In this document: in pieces, positions 7,866-16,312 of the stretch
Numbering within the stretch: position 1 is the stretch's first letter
Layout of the letters: each line of letters begins with the position of its first letter
Source: Streptomyces sp. NBC_01232
Lineage (GTDB): Bacteria > Actinomycetota > Actinomycetes > Streptomycetales > Streptomycetaceae
Length of the DNA: 64,000 bases
Reading direction: 5' to 3'
NCBI RefSeq assembly: GCF_035989885.1
Contig: NZ_CP108518.1
Coordinates: 7,307,001 to 7,371,000, forward strand
Translations under genes and position numbers: made by a program
Notes under the pieces: generated by a model
Seen by the model: the letters and a program-made list of their open reading frames with translations, nothing else
What the model was told of the DNA's origin: nothing
Database searches by the model: none

Positions 7866-9122
7866 TCAGCGCACGCTGCGGATCGGCCTCACGGCCAGGG
7901 CGCCCGCCACGGCCAGTACGGCTGCGACGATGAACAGCGCGGTGTAGCCGCCGCTGACCGAGACGATCACCGAGGCGATGAAGGGCGCGATGATCTGCGG
8001 GCCGGCGTTGGCGATGTTGAGCACGCCCATGTCGCGGGCGGCGTCCTCGGCCCTGGGGAGCACCATCGTCACGAGGGCGGTGTCCACGGCCATGTAGCAG
8101 CCGAACGCCAGCCCGTTGACCACGGCGAAGGACAGCATCGCGGTCCAGCTGGCCGACACGGCCGGGATGACGAGCGCGACGGCCGACAGAAGCGCGGAGG
8201 CGCCGACGAACAGCTTGCGGCGGTCGAAGCGGTCGGAGAGATAGCCGCCGAGGACCGTGGAGACGACCATCGCCACGCTGGTCAGCGGCATCAGCACCGC
8301 CACCGCTGCCTCCGGCTTCATGCCGTCGGGCAGCACGGTGTGGTCCTGCAGGATGTAGAGCTGGTAGCCGCTCACGGCGAAGTACCCGAGGACGAGCAGG
8401 GCCCGCCCGATGAAGGCCCACCGGAAGTCGTGGTCGCGCAATGCGCTCGCGAAGGCGGCGAGCTGAGCCCTGACGGGCATCGGGGCGCGGGCCGGGAGCC
8501 GCTGCTCGCGGCCGCAGGCCGTGAAGAGGACCGCCGCGCCCGCCACGAGCGCGCCGAGGACGAGGTACCCGGTGCGGTAGTCCTCGGAGAAGGCCGCGCC
8601 GATGAGCGCGCCGAGGGTGGAGCCGAAGGGCAGGCCGAGGCCGACGGCGGCGGAGGCCTTGCCGCGGGCGTCCATGGGTACGCGGTCGGGCACCACGGAG
8701 GTGATGGCCGCCTGGTAGACGTTCATGACCGCCTGCCCGAGGCACCACGCGATCGTGATCAGCAGGATCGTGTCGGCCAGCCCGAGCAGGAACATCGCCG
8801 GTACGGCGGCGAGCCCACCGCCGAGGATCCAGGGGTTGCGCCGTCCGCTGCGGTCGGAGAGGGCGCCGGCGACGGGGTTGAAGACCGTGGCGAAGATCGC
8901 CGACACCCCTGCGATCAGGCCGAAGTTGGCGACCTTGTCCGCCGGATCGATGTCCTCGACCTGGAGCGCAAGCAGGACTCCGGCCACGCCGATGTAGAGG
9001 GCGTACATGGCGCTGTTGCCGACGAGCAGCAGGGGCAGCAGACCGCGCCGTGCGGGGCCGGGCCCGGGGGGCGCGTCGGTGGTGGCGGCGGTGGAGCCGG
9101 TGCCGGGGGAGGAAAGGGCCAC
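7866..9122 (-). CDS. MFS transporter
   Basis: A 418-residue, twelve-helix transporter. I place the start at GTG 9122, preceded by AGGAGG six bases upstream; the longer frame adds a Pro/Arg-rich segment with no membrane character. After a short cytoplasmic N-terminus the first helix begins LLPLLLVGNSAMYALYIG. The MFS loop 2-3 signature appears as GALSDRSGRRNPWI and its C-half counterpart as GGYLSDRFDRRKL. It diverges from a LacI-family regulator across a 33-bp palindrome, so it is probably controlled by that repressor and may move a sugar or related solute. Direction and substrate are not evident. Confidence 0.85.
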   Translation of the reverse strand: MALSSPGTGSTAATTDAPPGPGPARRGLLPLLLVGNSAMYALYIGVAGVLLALQVEDIDPADKVANFGLIAGVSAIFATVFNPVAGALSDRSGRRNPWILGGGLAAVPAMFLLGLADTILLITIAWCLGQAVMNVYQAAITSVVPDRVPMDARGKASAAVGLGLPFGSTLGALIGAAFSEDYRTGYLVLGALVAGAAVLFTACGREQRLPARAPMPVRAQLAAFASALRDHDFRWAFIGRALLVLGYFAVSGYQLYILQDHTVLPDGMKPEAAVAVLMPLTSVAMVVSTVLGGYLSDRFDRRKLFVGASALLSAVALVIPAVSASWTAMLSFAVVNGLAFGCYMAVDTALVTMVLPRAEDAARDMGVLNIANAGPQIIAPFIASVIVSVSGGYTALFIVAAVLAVAGALAVRPIRSVR

Positions 9123-9304
9123 GGTGCCCTCCTGGAGGTATGAGGGTGGACGCGGGGTGGTGTGACGGGCATGGGGGAGGGGCGGTGCGGGGTGCGCAGT
9201 GCACGCCGCCCGGTCGCGACGGCGGGGGTGCGTCGGAGCGCGACAGGGCGGCGGCACGGCGGGACACGGCGCTGACACATCGGCCCGAAAGGGGATGTGA
9301 CGCC

Positions 9305-9337
9305 GTGGTTACACGTGTCAATGACTCGTGTAACCAC
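9305..9337. promoter_or_regulatory. 33-bp near-perfect palindrome, probable LacI-family operator
   Basis: Arms GTGGTTACACG (9305-9315) and CGTGTAACCAC (9327-9337) are exact reverse complements. The interior GTCA-A-TGAC shares the same centre (9321). Only positions 9316 and 9326 break symmetry over the whole 33 bp. It lies midway between the divergent MFS gene (start 9122) and the LacI regulator gene (start 9406), the expected place for an autoregulated operator. Confidence 0.75.
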
Positions 9338-9405
9338 TGTGTAGCATTCGTTTCCGGCCATCCGCTAGCCCCCGGGCGCAATCGGTCTGGAAAGATGCCA
9401 CGGCA

Positions 9406-10467
9406 ATGTCTCAGTCATCGAAATCGCCGAAGCCGCCGGCCCCGGTCGCCCCGGTCCCGGCCTCCGCGCCGGTCACCCCGCCGCCCCCCGTTCCGACGAG
9501 CGCCGACGTGGCCCGCCTCGCGGGTGTCTCGCGCGCGACGGTCTCGTACGTCCTGAACAACGCGGAGGCCGTACGCATCAGCGAACCGACCCGCCGCAAG
9601 GTCCGTGAGGCCGCCGAGGAGCTCGGGTACGTCCCGCACGCGGCCGCCCGCAGCCTGCGCGCCGGGCACACCAGGATCGTGCTGCTGCCCACCTCCCACG
9701 TGCCGATCGGGCCGCTCTACAGCACGTTCCTCAACGAACTCCAGTGGGCGCTGCGCCGCCTCGACTACACCGTGGTGCAGTACGGGAGCCTCGGACTCAG
9801 CGGTGACGAGGCCGTGCGGGCTTGGGCGGAGCTGCGTCCGGTGGCGGTGATCTCCCTCGGCGAGATCACCCTCTCCGCACGCAACGTCGACACCCTCAAG
9901 CGGGCCGGGGCCCGTGCGGTGATCACGATGGGGCCCGTCGGCGTGCCCGGGGCGCACGCGCTCGTCATGGACCAGCAGGAGGTCGGCGTCCGGGCCGCCG
10001 CCCATCTCGTCGAGCGGGGCCGCAGCCGGATCGGGGTGGTCGTCCCGGAGGAGGAGGGCCTGGAGCTGTTCTCCGTACCCCGGCTCACGGGCGCGCGCTC
10101 GGTCGAGGGCGCCGAGGTTTCGGCCCTCCCGATGGCCTACTCCGAGGAATCGGCCGCGGCCCTCGCGGCCCGCTGGCGCGGGCTCGGGCTGGACGCCGCG
10201 TTCGCGTACAACGACGAGTACGCGATGCTGCTGATGCGCGCCCTCCAGGACGAGGGGCTCCGCGTGCCCGAGGACGTCGCCGTGATCGGCGCCGACGACC
10301 TGCTCATAGGGCGGCTGCTGCGGCCCAGGCTGAGCACGGTACGGCTGGAGATGCCGACCGGGGCCCATCTGGCCTCGCTGGTGGACCACGCGGTGCGCGA
10401 GCCGTCGGAGGTCACGGAACGGCACGACCTGATGGCGGCCTCGGCCATCCAGCGGGAGTCGACCTGA
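9406..10467 (+). CDS. LacI-family transcriptional regulator
   Basis: A 353-residue repressor. A Pro/Ala-rich tail of about 30 residues precedes the LacI helix-turn-helix (SADVARLAGVSRATVSYVLNNA, split here as SADVARLAGV and SRATVSYVLN), the hinge helix near AARSLRAG, and a periplasmic-binding-protein-like sensor domain with the late motif PEDVAVIGADD. It diverges from the MFS transporter over a long palindrome. The ligand is probably the MFS substrate. The proline-rich N-terminal extension is unusual in length but the domain order is normal. Confidence 0.9.
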   Translation: MSQSSKSPKPPAPVAPVPASAPVTPPPPVPTSADVARLAGVSRATVSYVLNNAEAVRISEPTRRKVREAAEELGYVPHAAARSLRAGHTRIVLLPTSHVPIGPLYSTFLNELQWALRRLDYTVVQYGSLGLSGDEAVRAWAELRPVAVISLGEITLSARNVDTLKRAGARAVITMGPVGVPGAHALVMDQQEVGVRAAAHLVERGRSRIGVVVPEEEGLELFSVPRLTGARSVEGAEVSALPMAYSEESAAALAARWRGLGLDAAFAYNDEYAMLLMRALQDEGLRVPEDVAVIGADDLLIGRLLRPRLSTVRLEMPTGAHLASLVDHAVREPSEVTERHDLMAASAIQREST

Positions 10468-10684
10468 GGGTGCCGCGTCCGCGGTCCGGGAGGCCGGCCC
10501 GGGCCCGGGCCGACGGTCGGGGCCCGGGTGCCGGTCCGGGTCCGGGCGGGGTGCCGTTGACAGGCGGTGACGTGCGGACGGAGACTGCGGGCGCGCCCCA
10601 CCGGGCGTGCCCGGCGGCGTGCCCCGGTGCCCACACCGGCACCGCCGCGCCACCGCCCGTACGGATCCGCCCAGGAGCGACCCC
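10468..10684. other. Gene-free spacer, GC-rich repeats
   Basis: Between the LacI gene and the thiolase. The first 90 bases are runs of CCGGGCCCGGG-like sequence able to fold into several hairpins, probably the LacI terminator. Nothing else stands out. Confidence 0.5.
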
Positions 10685-11884
10685 ATGAGCATCCGCACCG
10701 TCCGCGACGTCTACGTCGTCGACGCCGTCCGCACCCCGATCGGCAAGTTCGGCGGCGCCCTCGCCGGGGTCCGGCCGGACGACCTGGCCGCGCACGTCGT
10801 GCGCGCGCTCGTGGACCGTACGCCCGACCTCGATCCGGCCCGCATCGACGACGTCGTCTTCGGCGATGCCAACGGAGCGGGCGAGGACAACCGGGACGTG
10901 GCCCGGATGGCCGTGCTGCTGGCGGGGCTGCCCGTGAGCGTCCCCGGGGTCACCGTCAACCGCCTGTGCGGGTCCGGCCTCGAAGCCGTGATCCAGGCCG
11001 CCCGCGCCATCGCCCTCGGTGACGCCTCCGTGGCCATCGCGGGCGGCGTCGAGTCGATGAGCCGCGCACCCTGGGTGGTCCAGAAGCCCGAGCGGGCCTT
11101 CCCGGCCGGGCACCAGCAGATGTGGTCCACCACCCTCGGGTGGCGGATGACCAACCCGCGGATGCCCGAGGAGTGGACCGGCTCGCTCGGCGAGGGCGCC
11201 GAACTCATCGCCGACAAGCACGGCATCACCCGCGAGGCGCAGGACGCCTTCGCCCTGGAGAGCCACCGCAAGGCGGCGGCCGCCTGGAACGCCGGGCTGT
11301 ACGACAACGAGGTCGTGCCGTACACCGGCGTGGACCTGGTGCGCGACGAGTGCATCCGGGAGGCTTCCACGCCCGACGCGCTGGCGCGGCTGAAGCCCGC
11401 CTTCCGGACGGACGGCACGGGTACGGTCACCGCCGGCAACGCCTCCCCGCTCAATGACGGCGCTGCCGCGCTGCTGCTGACCGACGAGGCGGGGCTGGCG
11501 GCCACCGGCCGCGAGCCGCTCGCCCGGATCAGCGCCTCCGCCGTCACCGGAATCGAGCCCCAGCTCTTCGGCCTGGGCCCGGTGGACGCCGTGCAGCGGG
11601 CGCTCGCCAAGTCCGGCCGCGGGTTCGCCGACCTCACCGCCTTCGAGCTCAACGAGGCTTTTGCCGCGCAGGCGTTGGGCTGCCTGGCGGCCTGGCCGGA
11701 GCTCGACCCGGCCGTGGTCAACCCGCGCGGCGGCGCCATCGCGATCGGTCATCCGCTCGGGGCCTCGGGCGCCCGGCTGGCCGGCTCGGTCGCGCATCAG
11801 CTGGCGGCGGCGGGCTCCGGAACGGGCATGGCGGCCCTGTGCATCGGGGTGGGGCAGGGCATCGCACTCGTCCTGGAGCGCTGA
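10685..11884 (+). CDS. Thiolase, 3-oxoadipyl-CoA/acetyl-CoA acyltransferase type
   Basis: A 399-residue thiolase with the complete catalytic set: Cys95 in VNRLCGSGLEAV, His356 in AIGHPLGASG and Cys386 in ALCIGVGQG. The stretch VDAVRTPIGKFGGALAGVRPDDL and the GAGEDNRDVARMA block resemble PcaF-type beta-ketoadipyl-CoA thiolases. It would cleave a 3-oxoacyl-CoA (or condense two acetyl-CoA) in the cytoplasm. The next gene is an aromatic-aldehyde-type dehydrogenase, so the pair may belong to aromatic compound catabolism, but no other pca or paa genes are near. ATG 10685 follows an AGGAG site. Confidence 0.8.
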   Translation: MSIRTVRDVYVVDAVRTPIGKFGGALAGVRPDDLAAHVVRALVDRTPDLDPARIDDVVFGDANGAGEDNRDVARMAVLLAGLPVSVPGVTVNRLCGSGLEAVIQAARAIALGDASVAIAGGVESMSRAPWVVQKPERAFPAGHQQMWSTTLGWRMTNPRMPEEWTGSLGEGAELIADKHGITREAQDAFALESHRKAAAAWNAGLYDNEVVPYTGVDLVRDECIREASTPDALARLKPAFRTDGTGTVTAGNASPLNDGAAALLLTDEAGLAATGREPLARISASAVTGIEPQLFGLGPVDAVQRALAKSGRGFADLTAFELNEAFAAQALGCLAAWPELDPAVVNPRGGAIAIGHPLGASGARLAGSVAHQLAAAGSGTGMAALCIGVGQGIALVLER

Positions 11885-12054
11885 CTCGTTGACCGGTTGA
11901 CCGGCTGCCCCGCCCGCAGCCGGCGTCGATCATTTCCGGTCACCGCTCGGCGTCAACTGCCCAATAACTGAACAGAAGTGGAGCCTCCGGTCTGGCACGA
12001 TGGCGCGTGCTGCCGCCCCCCGCCCCGCCCATCCCCACCCGGAGGCCCCGCGCC

Positions 12055-13494
12055 ATGCCGCTCCTCGACCCGACGCTCTGGCAGGACGGACCCACCCTCA
12101 CCGGCGGCGCCGCCCCGGTCGTCGAACCCGCCACCGGCCGCACCCTCGCCACCATCGACCTCGCCGCGCCCGCCGACGTCGCGGAGGCCGCCGTACGGGC
12201 CCGCGCGGCGCAGCGGGACTGGGCGCGCGCCACCCACCCGGAACGGGCGGCCGTGCTGCGCCGCGCCGGGGACCTGTTCACCGCCCACGCCGACGAGCTG
12301 CGGGAATGGCTGGTCCGCGAATCCGGCTCGATACCCGGCAAGGCCGACTTCGAACTGCACGTCGCCGCGCAGGAGTGCTACGAGGCCGCCGCGCTGGCCT
12401 CGCGCCCCACCGGCCACGTCCTGCCGAGCGAAGCGCCCCGGCTGTCCTTCACCCGCCGGGTGCCGGCCGGGGTGGTCGGGGTCGTGGCCCCCTTCAACGC
12501 CCCGCTGATCCTGGCGATCCGCTCGGTCGCTCCCGCGCTGGCGCTCGGCAACGCGGTGCTGCTCAAGCCGGACCGGCGCACCGCCGTCTGCGGCGGCCTC
12601 GCCCTCGCCGCGGTCCTCGCCGCCGCCGGCCTGCCGTGCGGGCTGCTGCAGGTCCTGCCCGGTGGCGCCGGGACGGGCGCCGCGGTGGTCGCCGACCCGG
12701 GGGTCCGGGTGGTGTCCTTCACCGGTTCCACCGCGGCGGGCCGGTCCGTCGGCGAGCTGGCGGGCCGTCACCTCAAGCGCGTGCACCTGGAGCTGGGCGG
12801 CAACTCGGCCCTCGTCGTGCTCCGCGACGCCGACGTCGAGGCCGCCGTCGCCCAGGCCTCCTGGGGCTCCTTCTTCCACCAGGGCCAGATCTGCATGACC
12901 GCCGGGCGGCACCTCGTGCACGCCTCGCTCTACGACGAGTACGTCGAGCGGCTCGCCGCGCGCGCCGAGGAGCTCGCCGTCGGAGACCCGTACCGCGAGC
13001 AGGTCCATCTGGGCCCGCTGATCGACCGCGCCCAGCTGGACCGCGTACACGCCCTGGTGGAGGCCAGCACCGAGCGGGGCGCCAAGCTCGTCGCGGGTGG
13101 CACCCACCGCGACCTCTTCTACCGGCCGACCGTCCTCGCGGGCGTCGCCGACGACACCCCCGCCTACGCCGAGGAGGTCTTCGGCCCGGTCGCGCCCGTA
13201 CGGTCCTTCGCGACGGAGGAAGAGGCGGTGGCGCTGGCCTCGGCGGGCCCCTACGGCCTCTCCCTCGGGATCGTCACCGGGGACGCGGCGCGCGGGCTCG
13301 ACCTGGCCGAGCGGATCCCGACCGGGATCGCGCACATCAACGACCAGACGGTCAACGACGAGGCCGTCGCCCCCTTCGGCGGAGTCGGCGCCTCCGGCAC
13401 CGGCGCGCGCTTCGGGGGCGAGGCCAACCTGGACGCCTTCACGGAGCTGCGCTGGACCACGGCCCGCAGCACCCCCGCCGGTCACCCGTTCTAG
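12055..13494 (+). CDS. Aldehyde dehydrogenase, benzaldehyde dehydrogenase-like
   Basis: A 479-residue NAD(P)-dependent aldehyde dehydrogenase from ATG 12055 (GGAGG at 12041). The general base Glu246 lies in LELGGN and the catalytic Cys280 in HQGQICMTAGR; the Rossmann SFTGSTAAG motif is at 221-229. The start LLDPTLWQDG and overall shape resemble benzaldehyde or vanillin dehydrogenases that oxidise aromatic aldehydes to acids. Located 170 bases after the thiolase in the same direction, which fits a small aromatic-degradation unit. Substrate is inferred. Confidence 0.8.
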   Translation: MPLLDPTLWQDGPTLTGGAAPVVEPATGRTLATIDLAAPADVAEAAVRARAAQRDWARATHPERAAVLRRAGDLFTAHADELREWLVRESGSIPGKADFELHVAAQECYEAAALASRPTGHVLPSEAPRLSFTRRVPAGVVGVVAPFNAPLILAIRSVAPALALGNAVLLKPDRRTAVCGGLALAAVLAAAGLPCGLLQVLPGGAGTGAAVVADPGVRVVSFTGSTAAGRSVGELAGRHLKRVHLELGGNSALVVLRDADVEAAVAQASWGSFFHQGQICMTAGRHLVHASLYDEYVERLAARAEELAVGDPYREQVHLGPLIDRAQLDRVHALVEASTERGAKLVAGGTHRDLFYRPTVLAGVADDTPAYAEEVFGPVAPVRSFATEEEAVALASAGPYGLSLGIVTGDAARGLDLAERIPTGIAHINDQTVNDEAVAPFGGVGASGTGARFGGEANLDAFTELRWTTARSTPAGHPF

Positions 13495-13576
13495 GCCGGC
13501 CCCGTTGGGGGGCGGAATGCGCAGGGCAGGCTGTTCGTTCAAGGAGCAGACGGCTCAATCAGGAGGTCTGGAAACC

Positions 13577-13984
13577 GTGGCTACAGTCGAGCTCACCAAG
13601 GAAAACTTCGACCAGACGGTCAGCGAGAACCCGTTCGTGCTGATCGACTTCTGGGCGGGCTGGTGCCGGCCGTGCCTGCAGTTCGCGCCGGTCTACGAGC
13701 GGGCCTCCGAGGCCCACCCCGACCTGGTCTTCGCCAAGGTGGACACCGAGGCGCAGCAGGAGCTGGCCGGGGCCTTCCAGATCACCTCCATCCCGACGCT
13801 GATGATCGTCCGGGACCAGGTCGCCATCTTCGCCCAGCCCGGCGCCCTGCCGGAGGCGGCGCTGACGGACCTGATCCGCCAGGCCCGGGACCTCGACATG
13901 GACGAGGTGCGCGCCAAGATCGCCGCGGAGCAGAAGGGCGCCCAGGGCGCCGGCCCGGAAGGACCCGGCACGCCGGAGGCCTGA
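13577..13984 (+). CDS. trxA: Thioredoxin
   Basis: A 135-residue thioredoxin from GTG 13577 (AGGAGG at 13561-13566). The active site is WCRPC (residues 29-33, Cys30 and Cys33) instead of the common WCGPC. The cis-Pro motif SIPTLMI is intact. An extra charged C-terminal tail of about 30 residues follows the fold. It is followed by a disulfide-reductase-like flavoprotein, but the hairpin between them argues against simple co-transcription. Reduces protein disulfides in the cytoplasm; reductase partner not shown. Confidence 0.85.
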   Translation: MATVELTKENFDQTVSENPFVLIDFWAGWCRPCLQFAPVYERASEAHPDLVFAKVDTEAQQELAGAFQITSIPTLMIVRDQVAIFAQPGALPEAALTDLIRQARDLDMDEVRAKIAAEQKGAQGAGPEGPGTPEA

Positions 13985-13985
13985 T

Positions 13986-14017
13986 GTGTCTCCGCCGGGC
14001 CGGACCGGCGGAGACAC
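13986..14017 (+). terminator. 13-bp hairpin covering the next gene's ribosome binding site
   Basis: Perfect arms 13986-13998 (GTGTCTCCGCCGG) and 14005-14017 around a six-base loop. It starts two bases after the thioredoxin stop and ends eight bases before the flavoprotein ATG (14026). The only Shine-Dalgarno-like bases for the flavoprotein (GGAG, 14010-14013) lie inside the right arm. It may act as a terminator or as a structure limiting downstream translation. Confidence 0.7.
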
Positions 14018-14025
14018 TGGTCCGC

Positions 14026-15453
14026 ATGACTGAAGCGGTGGAGTACGACGTAGTGGTCCTCGGCGGGGGCCCGGCCGGCGAGAACATCGTCGACCGGACC
14101 CGCGCCGCCGGACTGAGCACGGCGCTCGTCGAGAGCGAGCTGGTGGGCGGCGAGTGCTCGTACTGGGCCTGCATCCCCAGCAAGGCGCTGCTGCGCCCGG
14201 CGCTGGCCCGGGCCGACGCCCGCCGGGTTCCGGGCCTGGCGGGGGCCGTCCAGGGCCCCCTGGACACGGCGGCCGTCCTGGAGCACCGCGACTACTGGAC
14301 CGGTGACTGGAAGGACCAGGGCCAGATCGACTGGATCGACTCGACCGGCGCCCATGTGTACCGGGGCCACGGCCGGCTCTACGGGGTCCGCAAGGTGGCC
14401 GTCACCAGCCCCGAGGGCGAGCACCACATCCTGTCGGCCCGGCACGCGGTGGTCGTCGCCACCGGAACCCGGGCCGTGATCCCCGACCTCCCCGGGATCG
14501 CCGGGGCCCGTCCCTGGACCAGCCGCGAGGCGACCTCCGCGAAGGAGGCCCCCGGGCGGCTGCTGATCGTGGGCGGCTCCGTGGTGGCCGTCGAGATGGC
14601 CACCGCCTGGCAGGCCCTCGGCTCACAGGTCACCGTCCTGGCGCGAGGCTCCGGGCTGCTGCCGCGGATGGAACCCTTCGCGGGAGAGCTCGTCGCCGAC
14701 GCCCTGCGCGAGGCCGGGGCGGTGGTCCGTACCGGGGTGGCCGTCGAGGCGGTCGTACGGGACGGTTCCACCGGGCCCGTCAGTGTGGTCCTGGAGGGCG
14801 GGGAGACGCTGGAGGGCGACGAGCTCCTGATGGCGACGGGCCGCGCGCCGCGGACCGAGGACATCGGGCTGGAGACCGTCGGCCTCCCGGCCGGGAAGTG
14901 GATCGACGTCGACGACACCTGCCGGGTGCCCGGGCAGGACTGGCTGTACGCGGCCGGGGACGTCAACCACCGCGCGCTCCTCACCCACCAGGGCAAGTAC
15001 CAGGCCCGCATCGTGGGCGCCGTGATCGCCGCCCGCGCGGCCGGCACCCCGCTGGACGCCGAGCCCTGGGGTGCGCACACCCCGACCGCCGACATCCGTG
15101 CGCTTCCGCAGGCGGTCTTCACCGACCCGGAGGCCGCCGCGGTGGGCCTGACCCTGGCCGAGGCCGAACGGGCCGGACACCGGGTGCGGGCCGTCGACTA
15201 CGACATGTCCAAGGTCTCCGGCGCCGGGCTGTACGCCGACGGATACCGCGGCCGGGCCCGCATGGTCGTCGACCTGGACCGCGAGGTCCTCCTCGGGGTC
15301 ACCTTCGTCGGCCCGGGCGCCGCCGAACTGATCCACGCGGCGACCGTCGCGGTCGCGGGTGAGGTCCCGATCCGGCGGCTGTGGCACGCGGTTCCGGCCT
15401 TCCCGACCATCAGCGAGATCTGGCTGCGGCTGCTGGAGACCTACCGGGGGTGA
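14026..15453 (+). CDS. NAD(P)/FAD-dependent oxidoreductase, disulfide-reductase-like
   Basis: A 475-residue flavoprotein of the lipoamide dehydrogenase fold. The FAD motif GGGPAGEN is at 13-20, the redox pair Cys44/Cys49 lies in GGECSYWACIPSK, and a second nucleotide-binding GGSVVAVE is in the middle. Near the C-terminus the segment aligned with the usual AHPTLSE reads AFPTISE, so the catalytic His of classical disulfide reductases appears to be Phe. That suggests a different reduction partner, such as a quinone or small oxidant. It follows thioredoxin but has the spacing and hairpin of a separate unit. Confidence 0.8.
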   Translation: MTEAVEYDVVVLGGGPAGENIVDRTRAAGLSTALVESELVGGECSYWACIPSKALLRPALARADARRVPGLAGAVQGPLDTAAVLEHRDYWTGDWKDQGQIDWIDSTGAHVYRGHGRLYGVRKVAVTSPEGEHHILSARHAVVVATGTRAVIPDLPGIAGARPWTSREATSAKEAPGRLLIVGGSVVAVEMATAWQALGSQVTVLARGSGLLPRMEPFAGELVADALREAGAVVRTGVAVEAVVRDGSTGPVSVVLEGGETLEGDELLMATGRAPRTEDIGLETVGLPAGKWIDVDDTCRVPGQDWLYAAGDVNHRALLTHQGKYQARIVGAVIAARAAGTPLDAEPWGAHTPTADIRALPQAVFTDPEAAAVGLTLAEAERAGHRVRAVDYDMSKVSGAGLYADGYRGRARMVVDLDREVLLGVTFVGPGAAELIHAATVAVAGEVPIRRLWHAVPAFPTISEIWLRLLETYRG

Positions 15454-15527
15454 GGGGCCGGGCCCCCGGTCCCCTCGCCCCCGGCTCGCACACGGCCCGG
15501 CCGCGCCGCACGGCGCAGCCGGGCCGT
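15452..15527 (+). terminator. Double hairpin terminator
   Basis: Starting within the flavoprotein stop codon: first GAGGGGCCGGG pairing imperfectly with CCGGTCCCCTC (15452-15477), then a long stem with arms 15492-15501 (ACGGCCCGGC) and 15518-15527, plus an inner GCGCCG/CGGCGC stem and one mismatch. Confidence 0.75.
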
Positions 15528-15639
15528 CGTGCTGTCCTGTTGCCTTCCGGATGTCGGATCGGCCCATTCGGGAACGAAATTGACGGTCCGTCATGAACGG
15601 TGGGGTTGGCGTGAAGCAGACGTGCAACCTTGATCGATA

Positions 15640-15658
15640 TTAGGTTAGCCTTACCTCA
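15640..15658. promoter_or_regulatory. Iron box (DmdR1/IdeR-type operator)
   Basis: TTAGGTTAGCCTTACCTCA matches the actinobacterial DtxR/IdeR/DmdR consensus (TTAGGTTAGGCTAACCTAA) at 16 of 19 positions. It lies 39 bases upstream of the secreted-protein start, so the downstream genes should be repressed by iron-loaded DmdR and induced in iron limitation. Confidence 0.85.
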
Positions 15659-15696
15659 GTTCTTGCGACTTCCTGTGCCTGAAAGGTGTTCCAGTG

Positions 15697-16236
15697 ATGC
15701 GTGCTGCCTCCCTGCCCCGTACCGCCGCCCGCGCGGCCGTCGCCGCCTCCGCTGCCGTCGCGCTCGCCGTCGGTGCGGCGGGCTCCGCCTCGGCCGCGAC
15801 CTCGACGCGTACGGTCACCGACGGCGGGACCACCTTCAACCTGAGCCTGACCGCACCCTCCGCCGCCGCGGCGGCCGGTCAGAACGTCACGGTCACCGGC
15901 AGCGGCTACAACACCGCCAGGGGCGTATACGTGAGCCTCTGTGCGGTGAGCGGGGCGCCGGGCGCGAGCAAGCCCACCCCCTGCCTGGGCGGTTCGGACC
16001 AGTCGGGCACCACCGGCGCCTCGCACTGGATCAACAACACCTTCGGCGGAACCCTGGCCAACACCTCCACGTTCGGCCCGGGCGGCACCTTCAGCGTCAC
16101 CATCCACGTCAAGGCCGACCTCGGCGGCGGCCAGATCTGCGGCGAGACGGTCGAGTGCGCCATCGTCACCCGCGCCGACCACTTCAACTCCTCGAACCGC
16201 AAGTACGACGTCCATGTCCCGGTGACCTTCAACTAG
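15697..16236 (+). CDS. Iron-regulated secreted beta-sandwich protein, neocarzinostatin-like
   Basis: A 179-residue protein (start ATG 15697; the preceding GTG at 15694 is also possible, with AAAGG at 15682). A Sec signal peptide ends at ASAA near residue 34. The mature domain has VTVTGSGYNT, one Cys pair spaced C-x13-C, one spaced C-x5-C (QICGETVECAI), and a C-terminal VHVPVTFN. The pattern resembles the neocarzinostatin apoprotein fold, although that is inference. The iron box upstream and the LAxTG protein downstream suggest a role in cell-envelope iron or heme handling. Confidence 0.65.
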   Translation: MRAASLPRTAARAAVAASAAVALAVGAAGSASAATSTRTVTDGGTTFNLSLTAPSAAAAAGQNVTVTGSGYNTARGVYVSLCAVSGAPGASKPTPCLGGSDQSGTTGASHWINNTFGGTLANTSTFGPGGTFSVTIHVKADLGGGQICGETVECAIVTRADHFNSSNRKYDVHVPVTFN

Positions 16237-16270
16237 ACGGTTTCCCGGCCCGGTTCCCCGGCCCGTCGAG

Positions 16271-16312
16271 AAGGAAGCCACGACAAGGAAGCCACGACAA
16301 GGAAGCCATGAC
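16271..16312 (+). repeat. Triplicated ribosome-binding-site/start-codon unit (3 x 14 bp)
   Basis: Three contiguous 14-bp copies: AAGGAAGCCACGAC at 16271-16284 and 16285-16298, then AAGGAAGCCATGAC at 16299-16312. The third copy contains the real ATG (16308) of the next gene; in the other two the start position reads ACG. The unit holds the Shine-Dalgarno AAGGAAG, so the gene is preceded by two spare ribosome binding sites. Confidence 0.9.
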
